In this document: positions 1-11,826 of the stretch, one piece after another
Layout of the letters: every line of letters starts with the position of its first letter
How positions within the stretch are numbered: the stretch's first letter is position 1
NCBI RefSeq assembly: GCF_964199755.1
Contig: NC_133901.1
Coordinates: 4,504,016-4,568,015 of the forward strand
Length of the DNA: 64,000 bases
Source: Larus michahellis
Taxonomy: Eukaryota; Chordata; Aves; Charadriiformes; Laridae
Direction: 5' to 3'
The notes under the pieces: model-generated
Databases searched by the model: none
Seen by the model: the letters and a program-made list of their open reading frames with translations, nothing else
What the model was told of the DNA's origin: nothing
Translations under genes and position numbers: made by a program

Positions 1-280
1 ATTAGCGCCGGACCCATCTTCGTCTTGGTGGGGGTCGAGCACGAGAACGGCACGAACCCCCTGAGCACCAACGAGTGCCGAGCCACGGAGTACGCCATCC
101 GCTCGGGGCTCCTCACCATCATGGTCTGGACCTCCAGCATCTTCTTTTTCCTGCCCGTGTTTTGCTTGACCGTGCTCTACAGCCTCATCGGGAGGAAGCT
201 CTGGAGGAGAAAGAGAAAGAACATCGGTCCAAACGCTGTCATCAGGGATAAGAACAACAAGCAAACTGTGAAAATGTTAG
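1..280 (+). CDS. GHSR: Ghrelin receptor, coding exon 1 (3' part; 5' end outside window)
   Basis: This is the distal part of the first coding exon of the growth hormone secretagogue receptor, a class A GPCR that binds acyl-ghrelin at the plasma membrane. Frame 1 is open from the first base, giving 93 residues plus one base of a split codon. The start of the window is the end of TM4. Extracellular loop 2 follows, with an NGT glycosylation sequon (window residues 16-18) and the conserved cysteine (residue 26, bases 76-78) that pairs with TM3 in this receptor class. TM5 spans about residues 36-60, and the basic start of intracellular loop 3 (GRKLWRRKRK) comes next. The exon ends TTAG|GTACGA after ...KQTVKML, the position where GHSR is split in vertebrates. 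The start codon, TM1-3 and DRY motif lie upstream of the window. Motilin receptor is the nearest alternative, but exon 2 and the FNDC3B neighbour favour GHSR. Confidence 0.96.
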
Positions 281-313
281 GTACGACTCTTCTTGCTGTT
301 TTTTTCTGAGGGA

Positions 314-347
314 TGTGTGTGATTGTGTGTGTGTGTGAGAGAGAGAA
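314..347. repeat. (GT)n-(GA)n simple repeat
   Basis: An interrupted GT run passes directly into a GA run, about 34 bp in all. It starts 33 bp inside the GHSR intron and is likely to be length-polymorphic. Confidence 0.85.
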
Positions 348-1965
348 AGGCTGGGGGAGCACTGGTAGTTCACTATAAATGCTTTCCTTTGGAAGGAGCT
401 ACTGAACATGCTTCATACGAAGGGCTACACCTCAAGGTATTTGTAGAATAACTCTCCTTCCTTAGATTTATTTCTAACTGGTTTGAGCTGGGGACTCTTA
501 AACAGTCTAATAACAATCACTGACAAGGACAAATGCTACAGCTACAATTAGCTAGTGCCCGGGAGATTTTTTTTGAACGTTTTTTGCTCTTTGGTTGTGG
601 ATACCGATGTTATTTACAGAAGGAGAGTTTATGTGATTTTTAAACAAAACGAAACCCTTCTCAAGCCACAAAGTTGAGCCGCAGGCTAAGCAAGCAGGGT
701 GGTGATGTGCACTTCGTTTTATATGAGAAGAGTATCAAGGTTTTAGCAAATTGGGGTTATTTACTGGGGTGGCTGTGTAAGCTTCTGAAAATTAATCTGC
801 GTTTTTATATTAACAAAACACCGGCACGTGCTGAACGGGGACCATCGTGTCTCCCTTGAGGTCTGTGATCCTGTAAATTCTCACTGGCTTTAAGAAAACA
901 GGATCGAGACAACAGACCCTGTCGTTCCTAACTTTGTATATTTACGTTGCTGAACGGTTTGAACAACAGTTGTTGTTGGCAGAGGGAGACACAAACGTCA
1001 AGGTACAAAGTCAGTGCGTGCAGTGGGAGTTTGATGCACGGAACCAAAAAAGTTGTTCTCCAGTTTGGTGTCTGAAAACGGCAGCATCCTCCTGCTGCTG
1101 CCGCCGCGGACTTTTATTCCAGCAGAAGGTCCTGCGCAGCGCAAGTCATCCCGTGGATGTGAGAGGGGATGGGATGCTCAGCACCGAGAAGGTTTCACGG
1201 GCGGCAGCAGCTCTGCTGTGCTCGTTTCAGCCGGGCGAAAGCCATGGGCTAATGAGCTAGACGAAGAGGCGGCAGCGTGTCCTAACTACCTTAATTACTA
1301 AATGGGAGCCTGGCTGATTTTTTTTGTTCGCGTCCTGCTGTATTACTATGCAACAGCAGGCAGAATAATAAAAACCGCGGCATTCTTTGTGCCCTTTCAG
1401 CTACATTTTATGATCAACAGAATTACTTCAGTCTGGGAAGCGTGACCTTGGAAGTAATTCACCATTTACACTTCTAGAGTTTCAGGATTTCGAATCTCTA
1501 CTTACAACAAGTACATTGCTAGCTTATATTACTACCGTGTTTATATTTCTGCGTGCTTAACCACAAAGAAATTTGAAGCAATACCTGTTTATTTCTGCCC
1601 TGAGGTATAGCCGCAGGCATTACAGTATTTCAGGCACCTTTTTTTTTCCTTTTTCTTTTACAAAGGCTGAGAACAGCAAGGCTGGCCTCTGACAGAGAGC
1701 CAATATTCGCGAAGCGGTAACAGTCTGATGGAAAGATGGCAAGAAAAGAAGTTCGTAAGGGCTCAGTACCAGCAGATGCTCGGTGCTCTCGCTGGGGTGA
1801 ATGTTCTGCTTAAAATTTAAAAGGCGCTTTCTAAGACTTTACCAAGTCACGGAACGTCGAGTAAATGGGATTAGCATCACCGCTTCTTTTAAATTGCAGA
1901 GAGGGGTCCTTAATTAAAGCCCTAAATGTGTAGCCGGACTTGCAAAGGAGCTATCGTACCCCGTT

Positions 1966-1983
1966 CCCATTGAAATCAATGGG
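1966..1983. repeat. Short palindrome, probable core of an ancient amniote interspersed repeat
   Basis: The arms CCCATTGA and TCAATGGG flank a 2-bp spacer. The motif recalls the central palindrome of old MITE-like repeats common in bird, crocodile and turtle genomes. Family assignment is from memory and untested. Confidence 0.35.
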
Positions 1984-3296
1984 ATTCCGCAGGCGTGAAG
2001 ATCAAACTCTCAAAAGCCTGACCAGGGCTGTGCATGCCTACATGTGGAGATACGGACCATGCCTAAAATCCTGTTTGTAATGACCATCGCGGTAATATTC
2101 ATTATCCGGATTAAACTCCGGAGCACACTTATGAGCTAGGGAAACATTATCTGAATTGTTTACGTGAAGATACTGAGGAAAAAGAGGAAATGGTTGGCTC
2201 GGGAAGATGCAGAGCTGGAAATCAGATACTCTGAATTTCATCTCTGCGCGTTAGAGTCCACCGTAAGTATCCATTTAAACTCAGGAATGCTTTTCAGAAA
2301 GTTTTTAAGGAAAGGTGCGGACAATCATCCCCCTCTCAGCTCTCTGAATTTTATATCCATCTCCTGTGACTTGACGGAAGGAAGCAGGATTGCTAACAGA
2401 AGAGAACAGGTTAACTGGTAAAGAAACGCTTAGGAATGTTAAAAAAAAACCTTGCTCGACTTTTCTGTTTTTTCTCTTTCCGGTATATTAATAGATACAC
2501 TCAAAGCAATATGACAAATAATAAAGGTCAACAGCAGACAGGAAATGAACAGAAAAAGTTTCCCTTTCTCTAGGATGGAAATTCAAATGTGTTCAAAGAC
2601 ACACACATTCCTTTTACTCTGCTTATATTATATTTACGTATAAATGCAACCACAGTGATAGCGTAATATTACAGATATACTATATAACTATAATCACGCC
2701 GTTATATATTTAATTTTACTCTTCTTGGAGTAACTCATATCCCAAAAAACGGACAAACTGGAAGGGTGCCCCGCTGTCTGTTCTTACCTTGGCCATACGC
2801 GCTCTACAAGTCCAAATTCTGGTGGTTTGTTTTGTTTTCGGGCCTTTGCCTTACATAATTTTGCTTCCCAGTGATTACATTCTTCGTTATAAACCGCGGC
2901 ATTGAGCCTGTCACGTTAGATGTAATTTGCTTTTGTTAAACACCGCAGATGGTAGATTGTTACACTTTTATTTCGCCACCCTTTTGATCTTTAATTCTCT
3001 CTTTATGAAAGCACTTACAAGCGTCATAGGTCAGAAGCACGCTGCAGCAGGTTAGTTGTGCGGTGTCCAGGCAGCCTGTTCGGATGCGGTCAATGTGTGT
3101 TAGGCATTGCTGATTTGGACTCTCAGAGAATATCCTGAGAGACACAAACCCCAAAATTTACGGGATGTATTTTCGCGCTTTACGATCAATTTGGTATAGA
3201 AATAGAATTTTGCAGTAGAATTTTGCGGTAGAATTTTGATCACCCAGGTTCTAATACTCATCCTTAACACGATTTCTTCTGCTGTTTTTATTTCAG

Positions 3297-3601
3297 TTGT
3301 GGTGGTATTTGCTTTCATACTCTGCTGGTTGCCTTTTCACGTAGGACGATATTTATTTTCCAAATCCTTTGAAGCTGGGTCCCTGGAGATCGCAGTGATC
3401 AGCCAGTACTGCAACTTGGTGTCCTTCGTCCTCTTCTACCTTAGCGCGGCCATCAACCCCATCCTCTACAACATCATGTCCAAGAAGTACCGAGTCGCCG
3501 CCTGCCGGCTCTTTGGACTCAAACCCCTTCCAAAGAAAAGACTCTCCAGCACGAAACAAGAAAGTTCGCGGGTTTGGACAGAACCGAGCGTTATCACATG
3601 A
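3297..3601 (+). CDS. GHSR: Ghrelin receptor, terminal coding exon 2
   Basis: This exon follows TTTCAG and completes the split codon (G + TT = Val). It encodes 100 further residues and stops with TGA at 3599-3601. It carries TM6 (VVVFAFILCWLPFHVG, including the CWLP toggle-switch motif), extracellular loop 3, TM7 with the NPxxY motif as NPILY (3455-3469), helix 8 beginning MSKKYR, and a short Ser/Thr-containing cytoplasmic tail ending SVIT. The exon 1 part plus this exon gives about 194 residues, roughly the C-terminal half of a receptor about 350 residues long. A second AG at 3343-3344, preceded by a pyrimidine-rich stretch, would remove exactly 48 nt in frame and so 16 residues of TM6. That agrees with the TM6-deleted variant reported for chicken GHSR. 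No frameshift or missing motif is seen. Confidence 0.97.
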
Positions 3602-4235
3602 CACGTCGTTCCCAGCGCCGGAGCATCGCTTACACCAGTATTTCCCAGAAAGCCATAGCGAAAGAGAAAGAAGGGGAGAAACTCAAACCGAAAGGTTAAA
3701 GCCGTACTCGTGTCATCGTCTGGAGTTGCTGAAAGATGTAACGTAGGCAGTTAAAGATTTAAAACAAAACAAAACAAAAAACAAACGAAACTTTGAGACT
3801 ATAAAAGGAGACGCGTGGCCACAGAATTTGCCAACACTCAAGTATTGTTTTTCTTCTGCTTTTGCCCATATGATTATTATTTTTTTTTTTGCACTGGCTG
3901 TAGCAGGAGAGCTGGGCTTTACCAGCCTTAACAGGCAAACGGCGCCCAGTTCGCCTGAGAGTTGGTGTGACTGCAGGAGCTGATCATTCCAGCCGAATTT
4001 TTTCCGGAGTTAACTTTAGTTTTGCTGAGAATCTTGCTAGTGCATAACCAGGCCCTAGGAAGAGCAAATGGAATTGCCTTTTTGGAGTGGTAACCATGGA
4101 ATTTGATGCAGTTTTCATAATCTTGATTTTTAAATAAACTAATGTTTTTCTCCAAATGAGGAGAATGGTTTCTTAAAAAAAAAAAAAAAAAAAAAGGGGA
4201 GAGGGGGGAGAAATAAAATGGATAATTTTTAAACG
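3602..4235 (+). other. GHSR: GHSR 3' untranslated region (3' limit uncertain)
   Basis: Sequence directly after the GHSR stop is taken as 3' UTR. It is A/T rich, with an A-rich segment near 3760-3795 and a 20-odd-base A tract at about 4175-4195. Its end is placed after the AATAAA at 4212-4217, but later signals (ATTAAA 4834-4839, AATAAA 5666-5671) could also be used, so the boundary is a guess. Confidence 0.4.
4133..4217 (+). terminator. GHSR: Candidate GHSR polyadenylation signals (two AATAAA)
   Basis: AATAAA hexamers lie at 4133-4138 and 4212-4217, about 530-615 bp after the GHSR stop codon. They are the first canonical signals on the + strand downstream of the gene. The poly(T) run at 4333-4354 gives a U-rich downstream element. 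Use in vivo is inferred. Confidence 0.4.
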
Positions 4236-4332
4236 CTCTAAAAATATATGACCTGCATGTCCTGTCCGAGTAGAAAGGCAATGAAAATAATACCTTCACA
4301 GGAGTGGCTTAGAACATGACTGTAATGAAATA

Positions 4333-4354
4333 TTTTTTTTTTTTTTTTTTTTTT
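4333..4354. repeat. Poly(T) tract, 22 nt
   Basis: An uninterrupted run of about 22 T, just downstream of the candidate GHSR polyadenylation signals. The length may be affected by sequencing error. Confidence 0.85.
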
Positions 4355-4442
4355 ACATCTATATCAGTGGGACAAGGACAGTGCTGACTTCAGGACTGCA
4401 GTGACGCTATAAAAATACGGAATGCAATCTCCCGCCAAAGTC

Positions 4443-4462
4443 ATATATATATATATATATAT
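4443..4462. repeat. (AT)10 microsatellite
   Basis: Ten perfect AT units, followed by a T-rich stretch with another poly(T) run. Confidence 0.9.
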
Positions 4463-5689
4463 TTTATTTTTTTTTTTTTTACTAGCTAGATCATCCGTAC
4501 TCGTTCTGTTCAGCTTGAGTGTGAACGACTCGACGCGTTTGAACTCGGAAGCTTTTAGCTGTTTCGATGTTTGTAACGAGTCTGTGGCTGCCTGTCCCTC
4601 TGCTGCGCACCCCCGTGCCCCCCGAAGGCTGCTAAGGACAGGTCTCCTGCCTGTAAAACACCATTTATTTCTGTTTAAAGTGTATCAACTGGTTCCCAGT
4701 ACCCCCCATAAAGCCTGCCGTGCAGTTGTACCAGTTTGCTGCACTATCAAATCCAGAACGGTTTTTTTTTTTTTTTGTTTTTTTTTTTTTTTTTTTAACC
4801 AACGTGACTTGACAAAGTAATAGAAAAATCTGCATTAAAACACACGGGCAGACGCATTCTCATGCTTGATCCATACAAATCTTAAATTCAATTGATTTTT
4901 ATAACTCGAGTATGCCACTGAAAAGCAAAATAGAAAACTTTCCGTCCTTTATGCTACTGGGTCTGATGTTGCCTCTATTGTCGCACCGACACGCGGACTC
5001 TGCGGCCCAGCTAATAGAGCTTCGGAGCGCGCATGTGAAATGGCAGCTTTCTATTTATTTCGTTCTAGTATTTATTGCCAGGCTGGTCCACAACCCGTTC
5101 TCCATAACGAATTGTCTGTTCGCGAAATTCCCGCTGCCTTCAACCTCCTGTTACCGCCGACGGGCCATACTCCGCCGGTTACACCTTCAGCTGGCGGCGC
5201 TGCTCAGCTATAACTAAATAGAGAATTTGGCCTCTCCTGTAAATACGGTGGGTTTTTTATCACCTGATGCTTTGCTTGGGCCAGGGGGCCGGTGGCTGCT
5301 CCTCGCTGTGGCACCCGAGCCTGTCTCGCTCCCCGCTCGTACCGAGCACGGGTTTGATGTATGCCAGCCGATAAATTAAGGGACTAACGAGGAGCAACGC
5401 TAGAGGATCGTCCCCGTCCCGTCTCTAACCACCCTCCGCCTCGTTACCCACTTCGTTCTCTCGCTCATTGTGGACTGACCAACAGATCCGATGGCAGATG
5501 TCGCGCAACTCAGGGAAACAAGAAATTTGGGAATCTTGAGAAGATCGTGAAGACGGGAGCTCACACCTGACGTGTCTGTGTAAGTGAACGGGTCACACGC
5601 CTAGCGTCACATACGTGTTTCAAATCTCAGCTGTGCCTGTGGTATTAAACGTGAACAGAAAAAGAAATAAAGCGATGAGACCCTTTTAT

Positions 5690-5880
5690 AACCCCGCGGG
5701 GTGAGTGGTGGCGGAGGATGCGGGATGGATGCGGGCAGGCTGGCTCGGCGCCGCCACGCACCGCTCCTGGCCCCGCGGCATCGGGATGGGGCACCAAACG
5801 GGTACCGAACGGGTACCAGCATCACCCACGGTGTGCGAGACTTCCCGGGCTCGCTCCGGTCCCTGCGACTCAAACCTGTG
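5690..5880. promoter_or_regulatory. CpG-dense patch, candidate small CpG island
   Basis: By eye there are about 22 CpG dinucleotides in roughly 190 bp, including CCGCGG-type sites, within much more AT-rich flanks. A 10-bp direct repeat (AACGGGTACC at 5797-5806 and 5808-5817) lies inside. It lies about 2.1 kb beyond the GHSR stop. No transcript start or gene is recognisable, so a regulatory role is only inferred. Confidence 0.35.
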
Positions 5881-7601
5881 TCTCAGTTATGGGAAGCAAT
5901 CCTGCGTGGCCAGAACGGTCCCGCAGAGGCTTTTACCTGGCTGAGAAGCTGCATCGTTGGGTTTTAATTTTTTTTTTTTCCCCAAACCTGCATAACTAAC
6001 TTGATTAGGCTATGGGGTTTTTTGTTGTTTTTGTTTGTTTGATTGATTTTTTTTTTTTAAAACCAGAATAACTGTAACATTAAAGCCCTGTGTAGCCATC
6101 TAATTTCCGCGTATAAACTACAAACACACAAATTATTTCGTTTAAGCTCACATTTCATCAGGAGAGTCGGCAAATTTTAACTCTGCCAGCACTGTGAAAT
6201 TGCAACAACTTTGTGCGTAGGACAGGACGTAAAAGATTTCATCCGGGGTCACCTAAGTCAGAAGGAAGGGGACTGGCTGCTCATCGCGAGGGAGGAGAGG
6301 ACTTCTCCCTTTTCTCCCTTAGGAAATGGACTTGTTTTTGCAAGTCAGGGAACATTTGGCCAAATCCAGCGAAATAAATGCATTTCTATTAAAAAAGAGT
6401 AGCCACCTTCCTGTGACTCTTGCACAAGCAGGAAAATATTTCAGATCCAGAAACATTCGAGCCTTTAACGCACGCTGCTGCTGTCGCTCCCGCAGCTGGC
6501 TCTGTACCATCCCTTAGATTTGTTTCCCTCAGTGCTAAAACCTTTCTACACATCAATGCTAAAATCAGTGGAGTCTCACTTACTGGCACGCCTTGACTCC
6601 AGGGTCCGCTTCTTCAAACAGGTACCGGTGCGTAATTCACTGCTTTTATATGGGGGGGGAAGAAAAAAAAAATTAAAATCACCTGGATAACCTCTACTTT
6701 TGTATTGTAAAATCAACCATTGTCATACATCTCCGGAAAGACACATCCCTCCCCAGCAGTGCTGATGGGCGAATACGGCCTTGCTCGCCTCAAGAGATAT
6801 TGCCTAAGCCGTAGGAAATAACCTCATCGGGGGGGAAGCACCATCAGGATATCGACAGCGTTTTTTACCTCAGAACAGCCGAGTCAGTCCAAGATCGGTA
6901 TCATGAGTTTATCTCGGGTAGTAACGTGGGGCAAGGCTCCTCCTGCCTTGTCTCCGCCAGGTCCCACCCGGGCAGAGCAGATGCTGCAGGCGGCGGCAGA
7001 GCTGGCGCTGGTGGAACCCTCCGGCTCACCTCACGTTCCTGGCGTCTTCTCCCCAAAACCTTCCCTATCTGAAAGGGCAGGGGTGTCTCCCCGGCTCCCT
7101 TTTGGGTCTGGACGCGGCTTTTGAGGTCTGTTTTACGTGCAGGGAAGACAAGAGCCCTGGCAGGAGCTGGGCTATCCATTCAGGGCAGCTCCGCAGGAAG
7201 ATTTCTGTCAGCCATAGGCTGCATTTCTGGAAACTCTTCCCTGTAGGAACAGACTTTGCCAATTCTGACTGAAAAAAAAAAAACACCCATATAAGGGATT
7301 TATGAGTTAAAATTTTGCTGTCTTCTCACTGGCCTGTACGTGAGCAGCCCATATAGGAAATAATTGGAGGTTCATTCATTAAACAGCTCAAGTTTTAAAA
7401 GCTTTTCTGACTCTGCATTTTGCATCACAGCTTCACAAGTAAACAGGAACAATTTGACTGCATTTTCTGTCTTGGAAACGTGTTACATTGGTGATGAAAT
7501 AGGTCAAAAGCACTTTACCAGAAAGCTTCATTCATTTTAGAAAAGTACCTTTGATGGAGGCATGCACAGGCAGGAAATCATGTCCTATTGTATTTCTTGC
7601 C

Positions 7602-7627
7602 AAAAAAAAAAAAAAAAAAAAAAAAAA
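7602..7627. repeat. Poly(A) tract, 26 nt
   Basis: An uninterrupted run of about 26 A in intergenic DNA. No processed-gene or SINE body was recognised 5' of it. Confidence 0.85.
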
Positions 7628-8041
7628 GGAAAAATAGCACTTACATGTCAAATTTTGAGTTGATAGGTAGTCAGCACTTATGTAAGTTTGTGTCAAGTGA
7701 CATTTGCATAAGCCCTTTCTGAAGCAGCGGCCGTTAGATACCTGGAGAGACCCTCCAGGAGAACCTCCTCTCCACCCTGGATCTGCCGTAGCTGGGGTGC
7801 TCCCTCCTCGTCTGCTGATGGGTGGGAGGGCGGCTGCTGGTGCGGATGGTCCCTTTGCAGGTCTGAAGGCAGCTGGCCTCCCTTACCCCTGCCCGAGACA
7901 ACCCCACGCTTGCTCGCGTTGATCAGCGCGTTCCTTATGGGGCTCTTAGTTTCTCCGAGCCCTCAGTCAATGTTTTCTGATGGGCTTCCATACAGTCCGC
8001 ATCATTTGTGGAAGACCTGTGGCCTTGAGGAGGTAGATTCA

Positions 8042-8284
8042 GGAGAAGAGGTAACGGGCACAAACGTGACCATAGGAAGTTCCACCTAAACACGAGGAGG
8101 AACTTCTTTCCTGTGAGGGTGGCAGAGCCCTGGCACAGGCTGCCCAGAGAGGTGGTGGAGTCTCCGTCTCTGGAGACATTCCAAACCCGCCTGGACGCGT
8201 TCCTGTGCCACCTGCTCTGGGTGACCCTGCTCTGGCAGGGGGTTGGAACGAGATGATCTCCAGAGGGCCCTTCCAAAATTCGGT
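8042..8284 (+). mobile_element. CR1 LINE 3' fragment
   Basis: The 3' end of a 5'-truncated CR1 non-LTR retrotransposon. It contains the segment GGCAGAGCCCTGG and the terminal GATGATCTCCAGAGGGCCC. The usual octamer tail is degraded after CCTTCCAA. It is nearly identical to the copy at 34803-35060, with only a handful of differences over about 165 bp, so both belong to one subfamily. There is no coding capacity. Confidence 0.93.
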
Positions 8285-9115
8285 ACAAAAACATCTACCT
8301 GACTCCTCGTATCCCAGTGATGCCAGTATTGTTACTTCCAGGCACCCTGAACCGCCCTCCTCACCCCCCGGCTGAAAGCACGGTGAGTAGATTTTACCCT
8401 CACAACTTCGGATGAACAATATTAGCCCCAGTTCTACAAAACGGGAATTAAAGCACTTGGCGTTCCAACCCCTGACTCAAACCACGCTGTCTCAGAGCAA
8501 TGGGATGCAGGATCCATCCATCTCCCTCCGGGTGTTATTCCTCGGGCTGTGGGCTGCTGCGGGCAGCTCCGAGCACCGTTTCTGTTCCTAAGCCGGAGTG
8601 CTCAGCACAATAGCCGGAGATAAGCGTTACATGGGAAATAAGTAACCCCTGGCTGACACCGCAGCCTCCGGAGAGCTCGGCCAACGGGAGCCTGAGCGGG
8701 GAAACACAGGCTGCTCTGGCAAAGCCCTGCCTCGGCATCCCTACCGTCAGTAACAACCAGCGAACACGGACTAATGGCTGCGGCAACATCTACACCCCCA
8801 GCGGGATTCATATCTACACCTGAACTCTTACACTCATCCCTGTGTCTGCACACCTGCAGGAGCTTCCTGGAAAACCCTCTGGATAATCCAGCTGGGTGTA
8901 TATCCAGCAGATGCAGCTGCAGGAATTGGCATGGCTTGGGAAGTCCTGGGGTGACCTGCGCTGTTTTACACCATTTGCTGCCAGGCGCCTTTAGCTGGAG
9001 CTACACACTGCCCAGCCACAACACAAGCGCCCCGAGGAGCTGGAAGCTCGTCGGGTGTTAACGTGAAGTCTCTCTGTGCGTTTCGGCAGGTCCATCAGCC
9101 ACGTAGGGCAGTGGG

Positions 9116-9153
9116 ACACACACGTACACACACACACACCCATACACACACAC
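9116..9153. repeat. (CA)n microsatellite
   Basis: About 38 bp of CA units broken by GT and CCAT interruptions. This is a likely length-polymorphic marker. Confidence 0.9.
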
Positions 9154-10085
9154 CCATCTCCCCCCACCCATGCATCCCCACCTGAGGTACCGCAGCAGAC
9201 TCCATCCCAGCTCCACACAAAGACCAGGAACTTCTCAGGGGCAAAATAGTTTCCTCACGCAGACGCGCTCGCCAATGGCTTTTCACTCTGAAACATGATT
9301 TCTGGTGAGAAACAGGTAAAAACTCCAGGGTTTTGGCTTCAGGTCCCACGCCCTCGGCCAAATTTTGCCAAGAGCAGTTTGTTAGATGGCGGGGTCCAGC
9401 TTTGCCAGCTCTATCAGGTGGCGAAATCACAGTTTGGGTTTCCAGAAGCCCCGGCTGCTACTGTTTAGGAAAATAAAGAAAAGCAAAAGTTTGACTGCAA
9501 TCTGTCCTTTACCTCCAAATTGTGATTATGCAAGTGTAGTGAAAGCGGATGAAGAAAAGACAAATTTAATTCATCTTGTATTAATGAAGGTTTACAGGTT
9601 GCTGCACAGTAGTCACTTCTGCTTGCTGTTGAGCCTTCGGACGGTTGTCATGCCAGCACGCAATAGAGTACATCAGTATTATCAAACGTAATTAATACAT
9701 GTGGTGGGCTTTTCACAGGCTTTCTCAGTGCTTTTCTCAGCAGAAGGGTCCCAGTTCCCTTCCAAGCCCAGCGCTTGCGTCCTACTGCCTTTCTCATCTG
9801 AGTTGCGGACTGGTGCATGCGGTGACTTGTCAAATGAGAGCAAAATTCAGAGCCCCTCATTAACCCAATACTTAAAAAAACCAAACCAAACGAAAAAAAA
9901 CCCCAAAAAACCAACTCCCCGGGTACACCTGCTGTTACGGCGTTACCTGGATCCCATCACTCCCATGTTACAAAGGCACTCGCACGCTGCTGGCCACGAG
10001 TAGGCTTGAGGAGCAAACTCAATGTCGGCAAGAGGACTATAAGCGTTGCGCAGTGTCCCAGCAAACCAGCTGGTGGGGTGTGAGC

Positions 10086-10243
10086 AATCACAGAATCACA
10101 GGGGTTGGCAGGGCCCTCTGGAGATCATCCCATCCAACCCCCTGCCAGAGCAGGGTCACCCAGAGCAGGTGGCACAGGAACGCGTCCAGGCGGGTTTGGA
10201 ATGTCTCCAGAGACGGAGACTCCACCACCTCTCTGGGCAGCCC
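10086..10243 (-). mobile_element. CR1 LINE 3' fragment
   Basis: Begins AATCACAGAATCACAGG, the reverse complement of the CR1 tail, and runs through the same 3' segment as the copies at 8042 and 34803 in inverted orientation. It ends abruptly at CTGGGCAGCCC, the 5' truncation point. Confidence 0.93.
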
Positions 10244-11826
10244 AAGTCTCTTTAGTCTTCCCTACGGTTTTTGTCATCCGTGGACAATTACCTCTGTCCT
10301 CCCCACATGGGATCGGCTCCAAAAAGACGTCAGTGGTGAGACTGCTGCCCGGACCCCGGGACCATCACTCACTAGGAGGGTACCAACTCCTAAATAGCAT
10401 CTCAAGTGAGCGCTGCGTGGTTGCCAATTTACCGCGTTCTTATTCTGTGCACAAAGACATCCGCTTGAAAGCCTGCAGGCTGCTCCTCCAGCTGTGCTCG
10501 GAGGTAAAACACTTGGCATTTCATCGCTCTCCACCTTTGCTTCGTTTCCCTCACTGGGAGCGAAATGAAGGTTTGGTGATGTGCACGAGTCTGTGAGACA
10601 AAATTGCTCTCAGAAATAAAGTACCCCATGGTCAACTTCAGAGGCTGCTCTGAGGGTACAGGAGATGCTCTGCCAGCATTTGGCCCCATTTTGAATGCTG
10701 CTGGAGCAGAAGAGAAGAGCGTCACTCTCTCTTTTTCTCACGTTCTGATTGATTTTCACATGATTGCAGTGCTGTCCACGAGACAGGAAAGGCATGGCGA
10801 TTTCCAAGCCTTTATTCACATTGTTCTTCTCTGCCCAGCCTCCTTCCACAACCCAGTGCTGCAAATCATCCTTCGCTAGGGCGGGCAGGCGGGGAATCTA
10901 ACACCACCAGCCCCTTCTCTAATGAGCCCCGCAGCACGACGAGCTCCGAGGTGCAGAGATTTAAATAACTTTAACACGCCGACGTTACAAAAGACAGCAA
11001 ATCCTCTCACTGCAAACCCTCATTGGAAGTTAAGCCAATATCCACGATCACATGTGGGCGTGGATTCCGCCCCGTCGATACCACCTTGGTATTTTTATCA
11101 AGCGGTGACAACGCCATTGATTTTTGTAACAGTGGCTGTGCTGTGCCAGGGGCACCCGCGTGGGGCTGCGAGAGGTGCGATCTCCTGAGCTGCTTTGGCT
11201 CGAACACGTCGTTTTGAACCCGCTGAGCTATTGTTAGCCCGTGAAGAGGGAAGCGGGTGGCCAGCCCAAGGGTTTCCAGCTCTGGTGGAGATGTGCTGGA
11301 GTGGGGCTCATCCCTCACCCACCTGCCTCGGGTGCTGCCCCAGCACCTCCGGTCTACGGCCGATATAGAAGGAAACAAACCCATTTCAGATGTACTCAGC
11401 TCACAACAGCGGTTTCTTTCTCACAAAAAACCGGCCGACGCCACTCGCAAGAGCCGCTGCCCCCGGTTGCCCCAGCCTCGGCCAAAGCCGCTACTCTTGC
11501 TGCAATGTCAAAACCCACGAGAGGTTTGTATTTACCTGCTTTCTCTTCAGTCTTGTGCCTGATTTCCCACATCACAGTGTAATTTGGAGACTGCCACGTA
11601 GCCAGAGGAGTGCCGTTGCCGTAGGCTGTGGTGAGACCTGCATCAAACGTCCGTCCCTTCCTGCAAGACGGGCTGACACGAGCCGGAGGAAAGGGCTTGG
11701 CACCGTCACTGCCCAGGCGGGGATGATTTAGAGAGCAACCAGAGGTTTGTACAGCTATGACACTTTCGATGTCAAAACACTGAAGTCGATCGCATCACAC
11801 TTTAAACAAGAAGGACACGAGACAGA

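Larger units (their letters stand above)
281..3296 (+). other. GHSR: GHSR intron (GT-AG)
   Basis: The intron starts GTACGA and ends TTTTTATTTCAG, and joins the two GHSR exons in phase 1. Read-through of the donor adds only nine residues (GTTLLAVFF) before a TGA at 307-309. A mixed GT/GA dinucleotide tract (314-347) sits just inside the donor. A short palindromic old repeat lies at 1966-1983. No coding exon is recognisable; open frames here are short and match nothing I know. Confidence 0.93.
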
